A DNA stretch of 64,000 nt from assembly GCA_963835535.1 (NCBI GenBank), contig CAWIFL010000005.1:806001-870000 (forward strand). The letters are read 5' to 3'. A program made the position numbers and the translations under genes. This DNA is from Fen-1245 sp963835535. GTDB lineage: Bacteria; Gemmatimonadota; Gemmatimonadetes; Gemmatimonadales; JACORV01. The notes under the pieces were generated by a model. The model searched no databases and had not been told where the DNA came from. It saw only the letters and a program-made list of their open reading frames with translations. Of this stretch, positions 53,258-61,246 are shown piece after piece; position 1 is the first letter of the stretch, and each line of letters starts with the position of its first letter.

Positions 53258-53286
53258 TTGCCGCTCGCGGCAGGGGCAACTAGCGT
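53258..53286 (+). promoter_or_regulatory. Possible promoter of the lipoprotein/TonB receptor operon
   Basis: TTGCCG (53258-53263), 17-bp spacer, TAGCGT (53281-53286). The -10 is weak against the E. coli consensus, but the spacing is ideal and it lies 28 bp before the next start. Confidence 0.35.
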
Positions 53287-53313
53287 GCAGCAACCCCTTA
53301 CGGAGGTCGGCAC

Positions 53314-53748
53314 ATGCGTCTCAGGATATCCTATGTCGCCTCCGGCGCCCTGCTCGCCGGGGCCCTCGCGTTCACGGCCTGCAAGGATTCCACCAGCAGC
53401 AACGCCTGCGGGAGCGGCACGGCACCCGCCGTGGCGGGGACGTACCAGATCGCCTCGTACACCCTCGGCACCACCGCGCTCGATACCCTGCAAGGGCTGA
53501 GCGGGCAGCTGCGGTTCTACTCGGCCGTCTACGGCTTCAACGTCACGATCCCCGGACAGGGAACGATCACGGACAGCGGCACGTACGCGATCAGCGGCGT
53601 GCGGTGCATGTCCGAGACGTCGGTGGCGGGGAGCGGCTCGACCACGGGCACCTTCTCGCTGAACGGCACGACGGCGGGGTCGCTGTTCACCTTCGCCGGT
53701 ACGAACACCCTGGTCGGAGCCGTGGCGTTCGTGGGGGTGAAGCAGTAG
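53314..53748 (+). CDS. Small secreted lipoprotein
   Basis: 144 residues. Signal with lipobox LAFTAC (Cys23). The mature part is a Ser/Thr/Gly-rich beta-sandwich (GTYQIASYTLGTTALDTLQGLSG, ITDSGTYAISGVRC, TTGTFSLNGTTAGSLFTFAG), common in Gemmatimonadota-type small lipoproteins. 9 nt before the TonB receptor start. Function unknown. Confidence 0.75.
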   Translation: MRLRISYVASGALLAGALAFTACKDSTSSNACGSGTAPAVAGTYQIASYTLGTTALDTLQGLSGQLRFYSAVYGFNVTIPGQGTITDSGTYAISGVRCMSETSVAGSGSTTGTFSLNGTTAGSLFTFAGTNTLVGAVAFVGVKQ

Positions 53749-53757
53749 GGCGAAGCG

Positions 53758-55917
53758 ATGAGCCGCGTCGCGCTGGCGCTGCTGTGCGGCTGCCTGGCCG
53801 CGGGTGCCGGCCCGGCTGACGCGCAGGCGCCGCCGGCTGCCGGCGACGGCGCCATCCGCGGCGTCGTCCGCGATTCGCTCAGCGACAGCGCCGTCGCCGG
53901 CGCGCACATCCTCATCGTCGGCACACCGCTGTCCACCCGCACCGACGAGCACGGCGAGTTCTGGATCGTCGGCCTCGAGCCCGGTGTCTACGCGCTCAAT
54001 GTGCTCGCCGTGGGTTATGCTCCCGCACTGCGCGACTCGGTGGCCGTGAGCGCCGGCACGACGGCCGAAGTGACGATCGCTCTCGAACAGGTCGCGCTGC
54101 AGCTGCCGGGCATCGACGTCACGGCCAGCGGCGGCACGCGCGAGATCGCGGAGGCGCCCGTCTCCGTGGCCGTCCTGGAGCACGAGGACCTGGAGAAGTT
54201 CGACCCGATCCAGCTGCCGGACGTGCTGCCGTTCATCCCCGGCGTCGAAATGAACCACGGCTCCGTGGACGTGCGCGGGTCATCGGGCATGTCCGAAGGG
54301 GTCGGGAGCCGCGTGCTCGTGCTCCTGGACGGGCACCCCGCGCTCACGGGCGATGGGGGAGAGATCGACTTCGAAGACCTTCCGCTGCTCGACCTCGACC
54401 GCGCCGAGGTGGTCAAGGGCTCGCAGTCCGCGCTGTACGGCAGCGGGGCGCTGGGGGGCGTGGTGAACCTCATCACCACACCGATCGACGCGCGGCCGGC
54501 CAACGTCGTCCAGGTGCTTGCCGGCGCGTACGACGTGCCGCCGGAGTTCCGCTACACCGGCGTGCCGCACGACTACGCCGGCTTCAACCTGCAGCACTCG
54601 CAGGCGCTGGGCGCGGTCGGGCTCCGGGTCGCCCTCGGCCAGGAGACTTCGGACGGCTACCAGCAGAACGGGGAGTCCTCGCGCTGGCTCGGGCGCCTGA
54701 AGCTGGAGTCGATGCCGGGTGCCGCGCACCCGTGGGACGCCTACGCCGTCTGGTCCATGGTGCGCTCGGGGCAGTTCAGCTCCTGGCGCTCCGACTCCCA
54801 GCCGTACGAGGTGCCGGATTCGGCGGTCGGCGACTGGAACCGGGTGTCCAACATCCTGGCGGGCGGCCGGTACACCGCCATCGCCGGGAGCCGGGCGCTG
54901 CTCGAGCTCGAGCCGTCGGTGACCTTCACGTCGGTGAAGGACCACATGCACGACAGCCACAACTGGCACGAGGCGCTGCGGGGCGGCCTGAACGCCAGGT
55001 TGGCCCTGAACCCCGGGTCGCAGCACGCGGTGACGGCGGGGCTGGACGTGGCGGGGACGGCGGTGAACTCGTCGTACTACGGGCCCAAGCGGATCACCGA
55101 CGCTGCGCCCTACGCGCAGGAGGAGTTCGGGCTGAGCCCGGCGCTGAAAGTGACGGCTGGAGCGCGGCTCGACCTGCACCACGTGGACGGGGGGCTGGCG
55201 GAGCAGGCGTTCGACCCGAAGCTCGCGGCGGCGTTCACGCCCCCGGGCCCGTTCACGTTCCGCGCGTCCGTCGGGCGCGGGTACCGGGCGCCGAGCGCGA
55301 TCGAGCAGTTCGTCTCGACGGTGCAGCAGGGGTTCCGCATCGAAGCGAACCCTTCGCTCCACGGGGAAACGGCGTGGTCGGGCGAGGTGGGCGGGACCGC
55401 GTCCCTGGGCCGCGTGTGGCTCGACGCCGCGGCCTTCTCGTCGTGGTATCGCGGGCTGATCGGCCCGGCGGCGGTGCCGGGCCAGTTCGGCGCGATCTCG
55501 TTCCAGAACGTGCAGCGGGCACGGGTCGCGGGGCTCGACGCCTCCTCGAAGCTGAGCGTGGTGCCGCGCCTGGTCGACCTCGACCTCAACTACACGCTCC
55601 TCGACGCGCACGACCTCGACACCGGCGCGTGGCTGCCCTACCGGTCGCGGAACACGGTCACCGGCTCGCTCGACGTCCTGGGCGGGCTCGCGGGGCTGGA
55701 CGTGCGCTACCGCACCCGGCTCGAGGCGGTGCTGGCATACCCCGCGGACCCGCGCGGCGACATCACGGTGGTGGACGCGCGGGTGGCGTTCCGGCTCTCC
55801 AGGGCGGTCATGCAGGTCAAGGTGTCGAACCTGCTCCAGGCCAGGTACGTGGACGTGCTGGAGCGGAACGAGGGCGCACCGCGCAGCCTCCTCGTCACGG
55901 GCCTGGCCTCGTTCTGA
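53758..55917 (+). CDS. TonB-dependent outer-membrane receptor
   Basis: 719 residues with signal peptide (LALLCGCLAAGAGPADAQA). N-terminal CarboxypepD_reg-like domain (GVVRDSLSDSAVAGAHILIVG ... LNVLAVGYAP), plug (ISVAVLEHEDLEKF-type start; LPFIPGVEMNHGSVDVRGSSG; VLLDGHPALTGDGG; VVKGSQSALYGSGALGGVVNLIT) and a 22-strand-type barrel (FTFRASVGRGYRAPSAIEQF; ITVVDARVAFRLS) ending with Phe. Substrate not predictable (siderophore, cobalamin or glycan). Its TGA overlaps the next gene. Confidence 0.93.
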   Translation: MSRVALALLCGCLAAGAGPADAQAPPAAGDGAIRGVVRDSLSDSAVAGAHILIVGTPLSTRTDEHGEFWIVGLEPGVYALNVLAVGYAPALRDSVAVSAGTTAEVTIALEQVALQLPGIDVTASGGTREIAEAPVSVAVLEHEDLEKFDPIQLPDVLPFIPGVEMNHGSVDVRGSSGMSEGVGSRVLVLLDGHPALTGDGGEIDFEDLPLLDLDRAEVVKGSQSALYGSGALGGVVNLITTPIDARPANVVQVLAGAYDVPPEFRYTGVPHDYAGFNLQHSQALGAVGLRVALGQETSDGYQQNGESSRWLGRLKLESMPGAAHPWDAYAVWSMVRSGQFSSWRSDSQPYEVPDSAVGDWNRVSNILAGGRYTAIAGSRALLELEPSVTFTSVKDHMHDSHNWHEALRGGLNARLALNPGSQHAVTAGLDVAGTAVNSSYYGPKRITDAAPYAQEEFGLSPALKVTAGARLDLHHVDGGLAEQAFDPKLAAAFTPPGPFTFRASVGRGYRAPSAIEQFVSTVQQGFRIEANPSLHGETAWSGEVGGTASLGRVWLDAAAFSSWYRGLIGPAAVPGQFGAISFQNVQRARVAGLDASSKLSVVPRLVDLDLNYTLLDAHDLDTGAWLPYRSRNTVTGSLDVLGGLAGLDVRYRTRLEAVLAYPADPRGDITVVDARVAFRLSRAVMQVKVSNLLQARYVDVLERNEGAPRSLLVTGLASF

Positions 55918-57476
55918 GCAAGGCGCTGGCGCTCGGCGTCGCGCTGGTCCTGGCGGCGGGAGCCGCCGGTCCGCTCGCGGCCCAGACGATCGACACGATC
56001 GTCGTGGACAACCACAACATCTTCGAGCCGACGGGCGAGCCGCTGCCGCCGCTGGCGCGGCTGGGCGACGCCCTGCACGTGCGGACGCGCCCCTGGGTGA
56101 TCCGCCGCACGCTGCTCCTCGCGGCGGGGGACCGCTACGACTCCGCGCGCGTGGTCGAGAGCGAGCGGGCGCTGCGCGCGCTCGGCGTGTTCCGCGACGT
56201 GCGGCTCGACACCGCGCGCGTGGACGGGCGGCTGGCGCTCGAGGTGACCACGGCGGACGGCTGGAGCACGCGCCCGCAGGTGGACTTCTCGACGGCGGGC
56301 GGGAGCACGAGCTGGGCGGCGGGGCTGGTGGAGAAGAACCTGCTCGGCACGGCGAACCAGATCCAGGCGCTCTACCAGAAGACCCCCGACCGGGGCCTCC
56401 TGACCTTCATCTACACGTCGCCCGGCCTCTTCTGGAGGCACGCGGACCTGAGCGCCGCGTACGAAGATCTGACCGACGGGCGGCTCGGCTTCTGGAGCTA
56501 CGGCGTGCCGTTCTACGAGAGCGCGGCGCGCGCCTCGCTCACGACCGACGGGCAGGCCGCCGATCAGCGGGTATTGCTCTTCCGCGACGGAGCCACCGCC
56601 GACAGCGTGCGGCGCCGCGCGCTCGCGATCGGCCTCGGCGGCGGCATCGCGTTGGCGGCGACCGACAGCAGCTTCGTCCGCCTCTACCTGTTCGGGCAGT
56701 GGCGGCGCGAGGCCTTCACCGCCTACGGCGCTCCGCTCGCGGGGGACTCGGCGAGCGCGGCGGTGGGATTGGGGCTGGAGGTGGGGCGCACCCGCTACGC
56801 GATCGGCGAGTTCCTCGATCAGTACGCGCGCCGGGAGGACGTGGACGTGTCGCGGCGCCTGTTCGTCGGGCTGTACCTGGCGCCGCGCGCCCTGGGCTAC
56901 GCGCCGGGGCGCGCCGGCATCGGGCCGGCGGTCAGCGCGCAGCTCGGCGGGGCATGGAGCAAGACCTTCGCCTTCGCGCGGCTCAACGCCGACGGCGTGG
57001 TGAACGGGAGCGGCGCGGACTCGGGACGCGTCGAGGCGGGGGCGACGCTGATGAGCCAGCGGTGGCCCGGGCAGACGGTGGTGCTGCACGCCGAGGGGGG
57101 AGCGGCGCGCCGCGTCGCGCCGGGCACCGAGTTCGACCTGTGGCTCTACTTCAACGGGCCGCGCGGCTACGGCGCCCACGTCTTCACCGGCACGCGCCGC
57201 TACTGGCTGGTGGCCGAGGACCGCTTCCTGGTGACGCCGGAGTTCATGGGCCTGTTCGGCGTGGGGCTGGCGCCGTTCGTCGAGTGGGGCGGCGCGTGGT
57301 ACGGCGACGAGCGGCCGCGCGCCGGCGGCGACGCGGGGTTGGCCCTACGCCTCGGCTCGACGCGCTCGACGCGCGGCGAGGTGACAGAGATCGCGCTGTC
57401 GCAGCGGTTCGGCGGCTCGAGCGGGGTCCCGACGGGCTGGGCCGTCACCATTCGGCAGGCGGTGGACTTTCGTTAG
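55914..57476 (+). CDS. POTRA domain / outer-membrane beta-barrel protein (BamA-TamA-like)
   Basis: About 520 residues. The only start near the signal sequence is a CTG at 55914 that overlaps the receptor's stop (CTGA); the protein then reads LSKALALGVALVLAAGAAGPLAAQ. A POTRA-like domain follows: VRTRPWVIRRTLLLAAGDRYDSARVVESERALRALGVFRDV. The rest is beta-barrel (AAGLVEKNLLGTANQIQALYQ; ALAIGLGGGIALAATDSSF; WAVTIRQAVDFR with C-terminal Phe-Arg). Possible outer-membrane assembly or lipid-transport protein. Start uncertain. Confidence 0.75.
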   Translation: MSKALALGVALVLAAGAAGPLAAQTIDTIVVDNHNIFEPTGEPLPPLARLGDALHVRTRPWVIRRTLLLAAGDRYDSARVVESERALRALGVFRDVRLDTARVDGRLALEVTTADGWSTRPQVDFSTAGGSTSWAAGLVEKNLLGTANQIQALYQKTPDRGLLTFIYTSPGLFWRHADLSAAYEDLTDGRLGFWSYGVPFYESAARASLTTDGQAADQRVLLFRDGATADSVRRRALAIGLGGGIALAATDSSFVRLYLFGQWRREAFTAYGAPLAGDSASAAVGLGLEVGRTRYAIGEFLDQYARREDVDVSRRLFVGLYLAPRALGYAPGRAGIGPAVSAQLGGAWSKTFAFARLNADGVVNGSGADSGRVEAGATLMSQRWPGQTVVLHAEGGAARRVAPGTEFDLWLYFNGPRGYGAHVFTGTRRYWLVAEDRFLVTPEFMGLFGVGLAPFVEWGGAWYGDERPRAGGDAGLALRLGSTRSTRGEVTEIALSQRFGGSSGVPTGWAVTIRQAVDFR

Positions 57477-57477
57477 A

Positions 57478-57539
57478 GGGGTTAGGGGCTGGGGATGAGG
57501 GGTCAGGGGAGGGCGCCCTAGTCCCTAACCCCTAACCCC
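57478..57539. terminator. G-rich convergent intergenic tract with inverted repeat; G-quadruplex motif
   Basis: Five GGGG runs spaced by 2-4 nt on the plus strand (57478-57510), closed by the inverted repeat GGGGTTAGGGG (57478-57488) / CCCCTAACCCC (57529-57539). It fills the 67 bp between two convergent genes and can form either a hairpin or a G-quadruplex, both able to stop polymerase. Confidence 0.7.
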
Positions 57540-57543
57540 TGCC

Positions 57544-59115
57544 TTAATGTCTTCCCGCCTCTTCCGGCCAGATGTCCTGCAGCGTCCGTTTGATTCCCCG
57601 GCAGACGTACACCGTCAGGTCCCGCTCCTCGCGCACCGTGATCGGATTCACCAGGTGCGGCCCCGCTTCCACGGAATCGAACAGCCGGTGCAGCCCGGAC
57701 TCGCTCTCGCCGAGGGTCACGGCCACGCGTCCCGGAATCGTCCCCGGCCCGAAGAAGTAGAACGACCCGGCGGCGCTCACCACCGGCGGGAGGCCGTAGC
57801 GGGGCCCGTAGAACTCGAGCGCCCCCGCCTCCCCGTAGTTGTTGCCGATGATCACCGCCCGCGCGCGCTCGAGCGGCGGCAGCGCGTGGTAGGCCTGCGC
57901 CACCGCGGCGGCCCGCTCTTCCCACCCCAGCATGTCGGCGTAGTCCTGCGGCAGCGGGAGCGGGTGGCCCTGGTTGTCGCGCTGCTCCGCTGCCTTGCCG
58001 AGGGCCGCCATGTACCGCATCATCGCCGGCGGCGCGAGGATCGGGACCCCGAAGGGGAGGATCAGCAATCCGTACGCGGCGACGAGGCCGGCGACGCCCC
58101 AGCGCAGGGCCGAGCGCCACGGCGCGCCGCGCAGCCGCTCGAGCTGGACGGCCCCGGCCGCGAAGAGCAGGGGATAGGTGCCCGCGACGTAGTACGCCTT
58201 GCCGTGCAGCACGATCAGCGTCAGCCAGATCGCGACGCAGGTCCACCCCAACAGCGCGAATCGCCGCAGGCTGCGCCTAGCCACCAACGCCGCCGCTCCC
58301 CAGGCGCCGACGACTATCGCCGGCCCGAACTGCACTTGCGTCAGCAAGAACCCCGCAATGGAGACGTGCTCGAGCTGCGACTGCCGCAGGTCCCGCATCT
58401 GGCCCACGAGTGGCCAGCCCAGGGTGATCTGGCCGACGACCGAGGGACTGCCGATCACCAGCGCGAGCGCGAGCGTCAGCCACGGCCAGGGCGTGAGGAG
58501 GGCGCGGCGATGCGGCGTCGCCAGCAGGCCCAGGAGGACGCCGAAGCCGAAGAAGAGGATGCTGAACTTGGTGAGGAGGCCGATCCCGCCGACCAGGCCG
58601 AGCCAGATCCACCAGCGCTTCTCCGGCTGCTCCGCGCGGCACAGCCGGGCCAGGACGTAGAAGCCGAGGGTCCACCAGAGCACGTCGAGGATGACGGGCT
58701 GGAAGAGGTTGCCGGCGCGCTGGAAGAAGACGTTGGCCAGGACGGCGAGTGTGGCGAACCCCTGGGCGAAGCGCCCGCCCCCCAGCTCCCGGGCCAGCAG
58801 CGCCGCGAGCACTACGGTCAGCGTGCTCGCGACGGCGGGCACGATCCTCAGGCCGACCAGCGAGTCGCCGAAGATGAACCGCTGGATCTCCGAAGCGATC
58901 GCGATGAACGGCGGGAAGTCCATGTGCCAGAGCCGGAGGTGCTGGCCCATGGCGAAGTAGAGGAACTCGTCGCGATGGATGCCGTACGGCGTGACGAGGT
59001 TGGTGACCAGATGCAGCGCCAGCATCAGAGCCGCGGCCGGCCAGACGAGGCGGCCCGCGAAGGGCGGCCGCTCGCTAGCGGAGGCTGCTTCGGGCGCCGG
59101 CGTCGCTACGGTCAC
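57544..59115 (-). CDS. PMT/ArnT-type membrane glycosyltransferase (GT39/GT83-like)
   Basis: 523 residues from the GTG at 59115, which overlaps the small upstream gene as GTGA. Motifs: LVTPYGIHRDEFLYFAMGQHLRLWHMDFPPFIAIASEIQRF (catalytic-loop Asp/Glu after the first membrane helix), FQPVILDVLWWTLGFYVLARL, then about ten membrane helices. C-terminal soluble domain with VIIGNNYGEAGALEFYGPRYGLPPVVSAAGSFYFFGPG. Such enzymes transfer sugars from polyprenyl phosphates to lipids or proteins. Donor and acceptor unknown. Confidence 0.85.
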   Translation of the reverse strand: MTVATPAPEAASASERPPFAGRLVWPAAALMLALHLVTNLVTPYGIHRDEFLYFAMGQHLRLWHMDFPPFIAIASEIQRFIFGDSLVGLRIVPAVASTLTVVLAALLARELGGGRFAQGFATLAVLANVFFQRAGNLFQPVILDVLWWTLGFYVLARLCRAEQPEKRWWIWLGLVGGIGLLTKFSILFFGFGVLLGLLATPHRRALLTPWPWLTLALALVIGSPSVVGQITLGWPLVGQMRDLRQSQLEHVSIAGFLLTQVQFGPAIVVGAWGAAALVARRSLRRFALLGWTCVAIWLTLIVLHGKAYYVAGTYPLLFAAGAVQLERLRGAPWRSALRWGVAGLVAAYGLLILPFGVPILAPPAMMRYMAALGKAAEQRDNQGHPLPLPQDYADMLGWEERAAAVAQAYHALPPLERARAVIIGNNYGEAGALEFYGPRYGLPPVVSAAGSFYFFGPGTIPGRVAVTLGESESGLHRLFDSVEAGPHLVNPITVREERDLTVYVCRGIKRTLQDIWPEEAGRH

Positions 59116-59300
59116 CGCGGCGGGCGGTAGGTCTTCTTTCCCTTGGAGCGCTCGAGCCGGTCGATCTCGATCATGACCGCCGGGGGGATGGGCTCGCAGC
59201 CGCAGTGCTCGGCGTGCAGGCGGTGCCATGCGACCCGCTGGGCCAGCGTGGCCTTGTGCGGCATGGGGTGGGCTTCGTGCCAGGCATCGTTCTTGGGCAT
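59112..59300 (-). CDS. Small conserved hypothetical protein, 62 aa
   Basis: MPKNDAWHEAHPMPHKATLAQR..., basic, with HRLHAEHCGCEPIPPAV and a C-terminal KGKKTYRPPR. The start of the downstream glycosyltransferase overlaps its end. The composition and coupling suggest a real gene; function unknown. A short protein of this kind is seen in other bacteria as hypothetical. Confidence 0.55.
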   Translation of the reverse strand: MPKNDAWHEAHPMPHKATLAQRVAWHRLHAEHCGCEPIPPAVMIEIDRLERSKGKKTYRPPR

Positions 59301-59403
59301 GCGCAAGATTCGCCGGGAGGATGGGGGTGCGTCAAGGCGGCAGCGCCCGGCGCGTGGCCCGCGTATATTCCCCGACACCCAAACCACAATCGGAACGGCA
59401 CGG

Positions 59404-60249
59404 ATGCTCGACATCGGGGTCTTTCACCCGCAGATCACCGAATTTGCGGTCGCGTTCCTCATGACCGGGGTGGTGGCGCGCTGGATCTCGCTCACCGGCA
59501 GGCTCCAGTTCACCCGGCTGGGGGCCACGGCGCTGCTCCTGCTCGGGACGCTGGCGGCGGTGCTGGCGGTGCACTCGGGGACGCAGGCGCACGAGCTGGC
59601 CGAGCGCGTGCCCGGCATCGGCGGGGCGGTGAACGCCCACGAGGACGCGGCGCACTGGGCGGAGAACGTGTTCCTCGTGATCGCCGCGATCGAGCTGATC
59701 GCGCTCGCGCTGGTGGGCCGGCCGGCGTGGCGGCGCTGGGCGGAAGTCGCCTCGGCGGCCGTGGGGCTCGCAGGCGGAGCGGCGCTCTACAAGACGGCGG
59801 ACCTCGGGGGCGACCTGGTGTTCAATTGGGCCGGCGGCGTCGGCATCCGCTCGGGCGATTCGGCCGACGTGAGGAACCTGCTCACCGCGGGCCTCTACGA
59901 GCAGGCGATGACGGCGCGGCAGGCGCACCGCAGCGGCGAGGCCGACACGCTCCTCACGCTGCTCGCGCATATGAAGCCCGGGGACCCGAACGTCGCGCTG
60001 GTGTACGCGCAGTCGCTGCTCGAGGACCGCAAGGACCCGCAGGCGGCGCTGGCGGTGCTGAACGCTCTCCAGGTGCCCGACTCGCTGGGCTTCATGAAGG
60101 CGCGCGTCGCGTTCGCGAAAGTGGACGTGTTCGCCGCGGCGGGGATGAACGACTCGGCGCGTGCGACGCTGACGGCGCTGTCGCGCCAGTTCGCCGGCAA
60201 CCCGCGGCTGAGCCAGCGGATCAGGGACCGGATGGCGCGGCTCAAGTAG
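59404..60249 (+). CDS. DUF2231-like membrane protein with helical C-terminal repeats
   Basis: 281 residues. Four membrane helices in the N-terminal half (EFAVAFLMTGVVARWISL; LGATALLLLGTLAAVLAVHSG; VFLVIAAIELIALALVG; VASAAVGLAGGAALY) with GGAVNAHEDAAHWAENV, matching DUF2231. The C-terminal half (LLTAGLYEQAMTARQAHR; VALVYAQSLLEDRKDPQAALAVLNAL) is TPR-like. Function unknown. The next gene starts 1 nt after its stop. Confidence 0.75.
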   Translation: MLDIGVFHPQITEFAVAFLMTGVVARWISLTGRLQFTRLGATALLLLGTLAAVLAVHSGTQAHELAERVPGIGGAVNAHEDAAHWAENVFLVIAAIELIALALVGRPAWRRWAEVASAAVGLAGGAALYKTADLGGDLVFNWAGGVGIRSGDSADVRNLLTAGLYEQAMTARQAHRSGEADTLLTLLAHMKPGDPNVALVYAQSLLEDRKDPQAALAVLNALQVPDSLGFMKARVAFAKVDVFAAAGMNDSARATLTALSRQFAGNPRLSQRIRDRMARLK

Positions 60250-60250
60250 G

Positions 60251-61108
60251 ATGACCTCCGGCCCCATCACCCACGTCTCCGACACCGCGCGCTGGGTGGC
60301 GATGTACCGCGCGATGGAAAGCGACCGCCCCGACGCGCTGTTCCGCGATCCCTACGCGCGCCGGCTGGCCGGGGAGAAGGGCGCCGAGATCCTCAAGACG
60401 ATGCGGAACGTACGGTCGTGGGCGTGGCCGCACATCGTCCGCACGGCGGTGTTCGACGATTTCGTCGTGCGGTGCGTGGCGCAGGGCGCGGACGCGATCC
60501 TGAACCTCGCCGCGGGCCTGGACGCCCGCCCCTGGCGCCTCGACCTGCCGCCGGCCCTGACGTGGTACAACGTGGACTACCCCGACATGCTCGCCTACGT
60601 GCGCGAGCAGCTCTCCGCCGAGCGGCCGCGCTGCGTGCTCCGGTGGGAGCCGGCGGACCTCGCCGACGACGCGCAGCGCAGGGCGCTCTTCGCCAGGGTG
60701 GGCGCGGCTCACACGAAGGTGCTGGTCGTGTCGGAAGGGCTGCTGATCTACCTCGGCGCCGAGAAGGCGGCCGCGCTCGCCGACGACCTCCACGCCCAGC
60801 CTTCGTTCCGCTGGTGGGCGCTCGACATCGCATCGCCGCGCCTGCTCAAGATGATGCGGCGCGGGACGCGCCGTCAGATGGCGCAGTCCAACGCCGAGTT
60901 CCTGTTCGCGCCGGCGGAGAGCACCGCCTTCTTCACGCCGCACGGGTGGGAGGAGCTGGAATGGCGCGGCAGCTGGACGGAGGCCATCCGCCTGAAGCGC
61001 CTGCCGTTGATGTACCAGCTCTTCCGCCCGATGGCGTTCGTTCAAACGCGGAAGGGGCGCGGGGAGTGGAACCGGTTCGCGGGCTGCGCGCTGATGGAGC
61101 GCGCGTAG
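60251..61108 (+). CDS. Class I SAM-dependent methyltransferase, LCMT/Ppm1 family
   Basis: 285 residues. SDTARWVAMYRAMESDRPDALFRDPYARRLAG is the family N-terminus; AILNLAAGLDARPWRLDLP is motif I; WYNVDYPDMLAYVREQL and VLVVSEGLLIYLGAEKAAALADDL follow. Related to leucine carboxyl methyltransferase and the TIGR00027 O-methyltransferases of unknown substrates. Complete and coupled to the DUF2231 gene. Confidence 0.92.
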   Translation: MTSGPITHVSDTARWVAMYRAMESDRPDALFRDPYARRLAGEKGAEILKTMRNVRSWAWPHIVRTAVFDDFVVRCVAQGADAILNLAAGLDARPWRLDLPPALTWYNVDYPDMLAYVREQLSAERPRCVLRWEPADLADDAQRRALFARVGAAHTKVLVVSEGLLIYLGAEKAAALADDLHAQPSFRWWALDIASPRLLKMMRRGTRRQMAQSNAEFLFAPAESTAFFTPHGWEELEWRGSWTEAIRLKRLPLMYQLFRPMAFVQTRKGRGEWNRFAGCALMERA

Positions 61109-61203
61109 CGCCGGCCGTTCGGACTCGGCGCCACGGCACGCGTGGCTCCGCTCACCTGGAACGGCGGCCCCGAGTGGGGCGTGGGGTTCGTGGACCTGTG
61201 TCG

Positions 61204-61242
61204 GGTGCCGGGTGTCGGGGACCCCGGGGACACCTGACACCC
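61204..61242. repeat. GC-rich inverted repeats between convergent genes
   Basis: GGTGTC/GACACC and overlapping GGGTGTC/GACACCC pairs around GGGGACCCCGGGG. Works as a terminator candidate for both flanking genes. The composition resembles the repeat inside the next gene (62391-62473). Confidence 0.5.
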
Positions 61243-61246
61243 TTGA

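Noticed and set aside
57478..57539. Telomere-like CCCCTAA repeats
   Set aside because: Only two to three units inside a chromosome between convergent genes; a hairpin/quadruplex explanation is enough.
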